From CAIQOK01 sp043781315 (GTDB lineage Bacteria; Verrucomicrobiota; Verrucomicrobiia; Limisphaerales; CAIQOK01), in NCBI GenBank assembly GCA_043781315.1, contig JAYWBR010000139.1:1-6361 (forward strand): a stretch of DNA of 6,361 bases. The letters run 5' to 3'. Shown here piece after piece: positions 6,180 through 6,361 of the stretch. The notes below the pieces were generated by a model. It saw only the letters and a list, made by a program, of their open reading frames with translations. It did not search any database and was not told the origin of the DNA. The position numbers and the translations under genes were made by a program. Position 1 is the first letter of the stretch. Each line of letters starts with the position of its first letter.

Positions 6180-6336
6180 GGGTAGCACAGGCGACTCGCC
6201 TGTGCCGTCCGGCCAGTGGCCGGACGGCATGGGGAAGAGGGTGATTCTGAAAACTGACGTGAAAAAAAGTTCGGGCGGCGTTCCCATTCCGAGCGGCGGG
6301 TCGCCGCTCGGCACAGGCCAGTGGCCTGTGCTACCC
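6180..6336 (+). repeat. Compound inverted repeat D, four hairpins in two inverted pairs
   Basis: The outer ends GGTAGCACAGGC (6181-6192) and GCCTGTGCTACC (6324-6335) are exact inverted copies. Inside are four tight hairpins with 3-base loops: 6185-6205 (9 bp stem), 6204-6228 (11 bp), 6289-6311 (10 bp) and 6311-6331 (9 bp). The left and right pairs mirror each other. The inner stems differ in sequence (GCCGTCCGGCC against CCGAGCGGCG) yet are both perfectly paired. The spacer (6229-6288) shares TGAAAACTGA with repeat C. The element starts 22 bases after the acyltransferase stop and occupies most of the final 204 bases. There is no T-run after it, so it is not a standard terminator, though such hairpins could stop or stabilise transcripts. 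No gene is supported in 6158-6361. Confidence 0.88.
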
Positions 6337-6361
6337 ACCGGAGTGATCGTCGCGACTTCGG

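Noticed and set aside
6180..6336. Rho-independent terminator after the acyltransferase gene
   Set aside because: The hairpins are strong but none is followed by a T-run, and the four-hairpin inverted design fits a repeat element better. A termination effect is still possible.
863..6336. CRISPR array
   Set aside because: The repeats are inverted pairs of different sequences at scattered junctions, not regularly spaced direct repeats with unique spacers.
6343..6361. Possible GTG start of a next gene at the right edge
   Set aside because: Only six codons are visible, with no motif and no usable ribosome binding site.

Overview
The window is a single + strand gene cluster for a dedicated type II fatty-acid/polyketide-like chain builder. 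It has high G+C content, very short or overlapping gene junctions, no obvious Shine-Dalgarno sequences and several large hairpin repeats. The repeat arms (GTGG or GTAG followed by a palindrome) and the peptide traces they leave in reading frames, such as TGETPVPL, resemble repeats I remember from Verrucomicrobiota (Pedosphaera/Limisphaera-like) genomes. That taxonomic guess is moderate and rests on recollection, not a search.

Layout: the last codons of a short-chain dehydrogenase (1-77) overlap a complete FabG-type ketoreductase (74-838). A 137-base gap holding inverted repeat A follows. Next come a long acyl carrier protein (976-1404), a double-hotdog dehydratase (1417-2256) and a first ketosynthase (2253-3545). 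Inverted repeat B separates this from a second ketosynthase (3634-4917). Inverted repeat C encodes both the end of that ketosynthase and the start of the last gene, a fusion of a holo-ACP synthase (AcpS) to an LpxL/HtrB-type acyltransferase (to 6157). A compound repeat D (6180-6336) lies after the cluster. No further gene can be supported in the last 200 bases.

How the genes fit together (inference): the AcpS half of the fusion loads phosphopantetheine onto Ser47 of the ACP. The two ketosynthases extend the chain, FabG reduces the 3-keto group, and the double-hotdog enzyme dehydrates. The LpxL-like half then moves the finished chain from the ACP to an acceptor, probably a lipid. Gene content and the ACP sequence resemble the rhizobial acpXL-fabZXL-fabF2XL-fabF1XL-lpxXL cluster for very-long-chain lipid A acyl groups. 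They also resemble parts of aryl-polyene clusters. No enoyl reductase, thioesterase, AMP-ligase or ammonia lyase is visible here, so a polyunsaturated product and a saturated product completed by a housekeeping reductase both remain possible.

The most notable points are the AcpS-acyltransferase fusion, the dehydratase whose Glu and His seem to be divided between its two halves, and a set of REPIN-like repeats that supply stop and start codons inside the operon.
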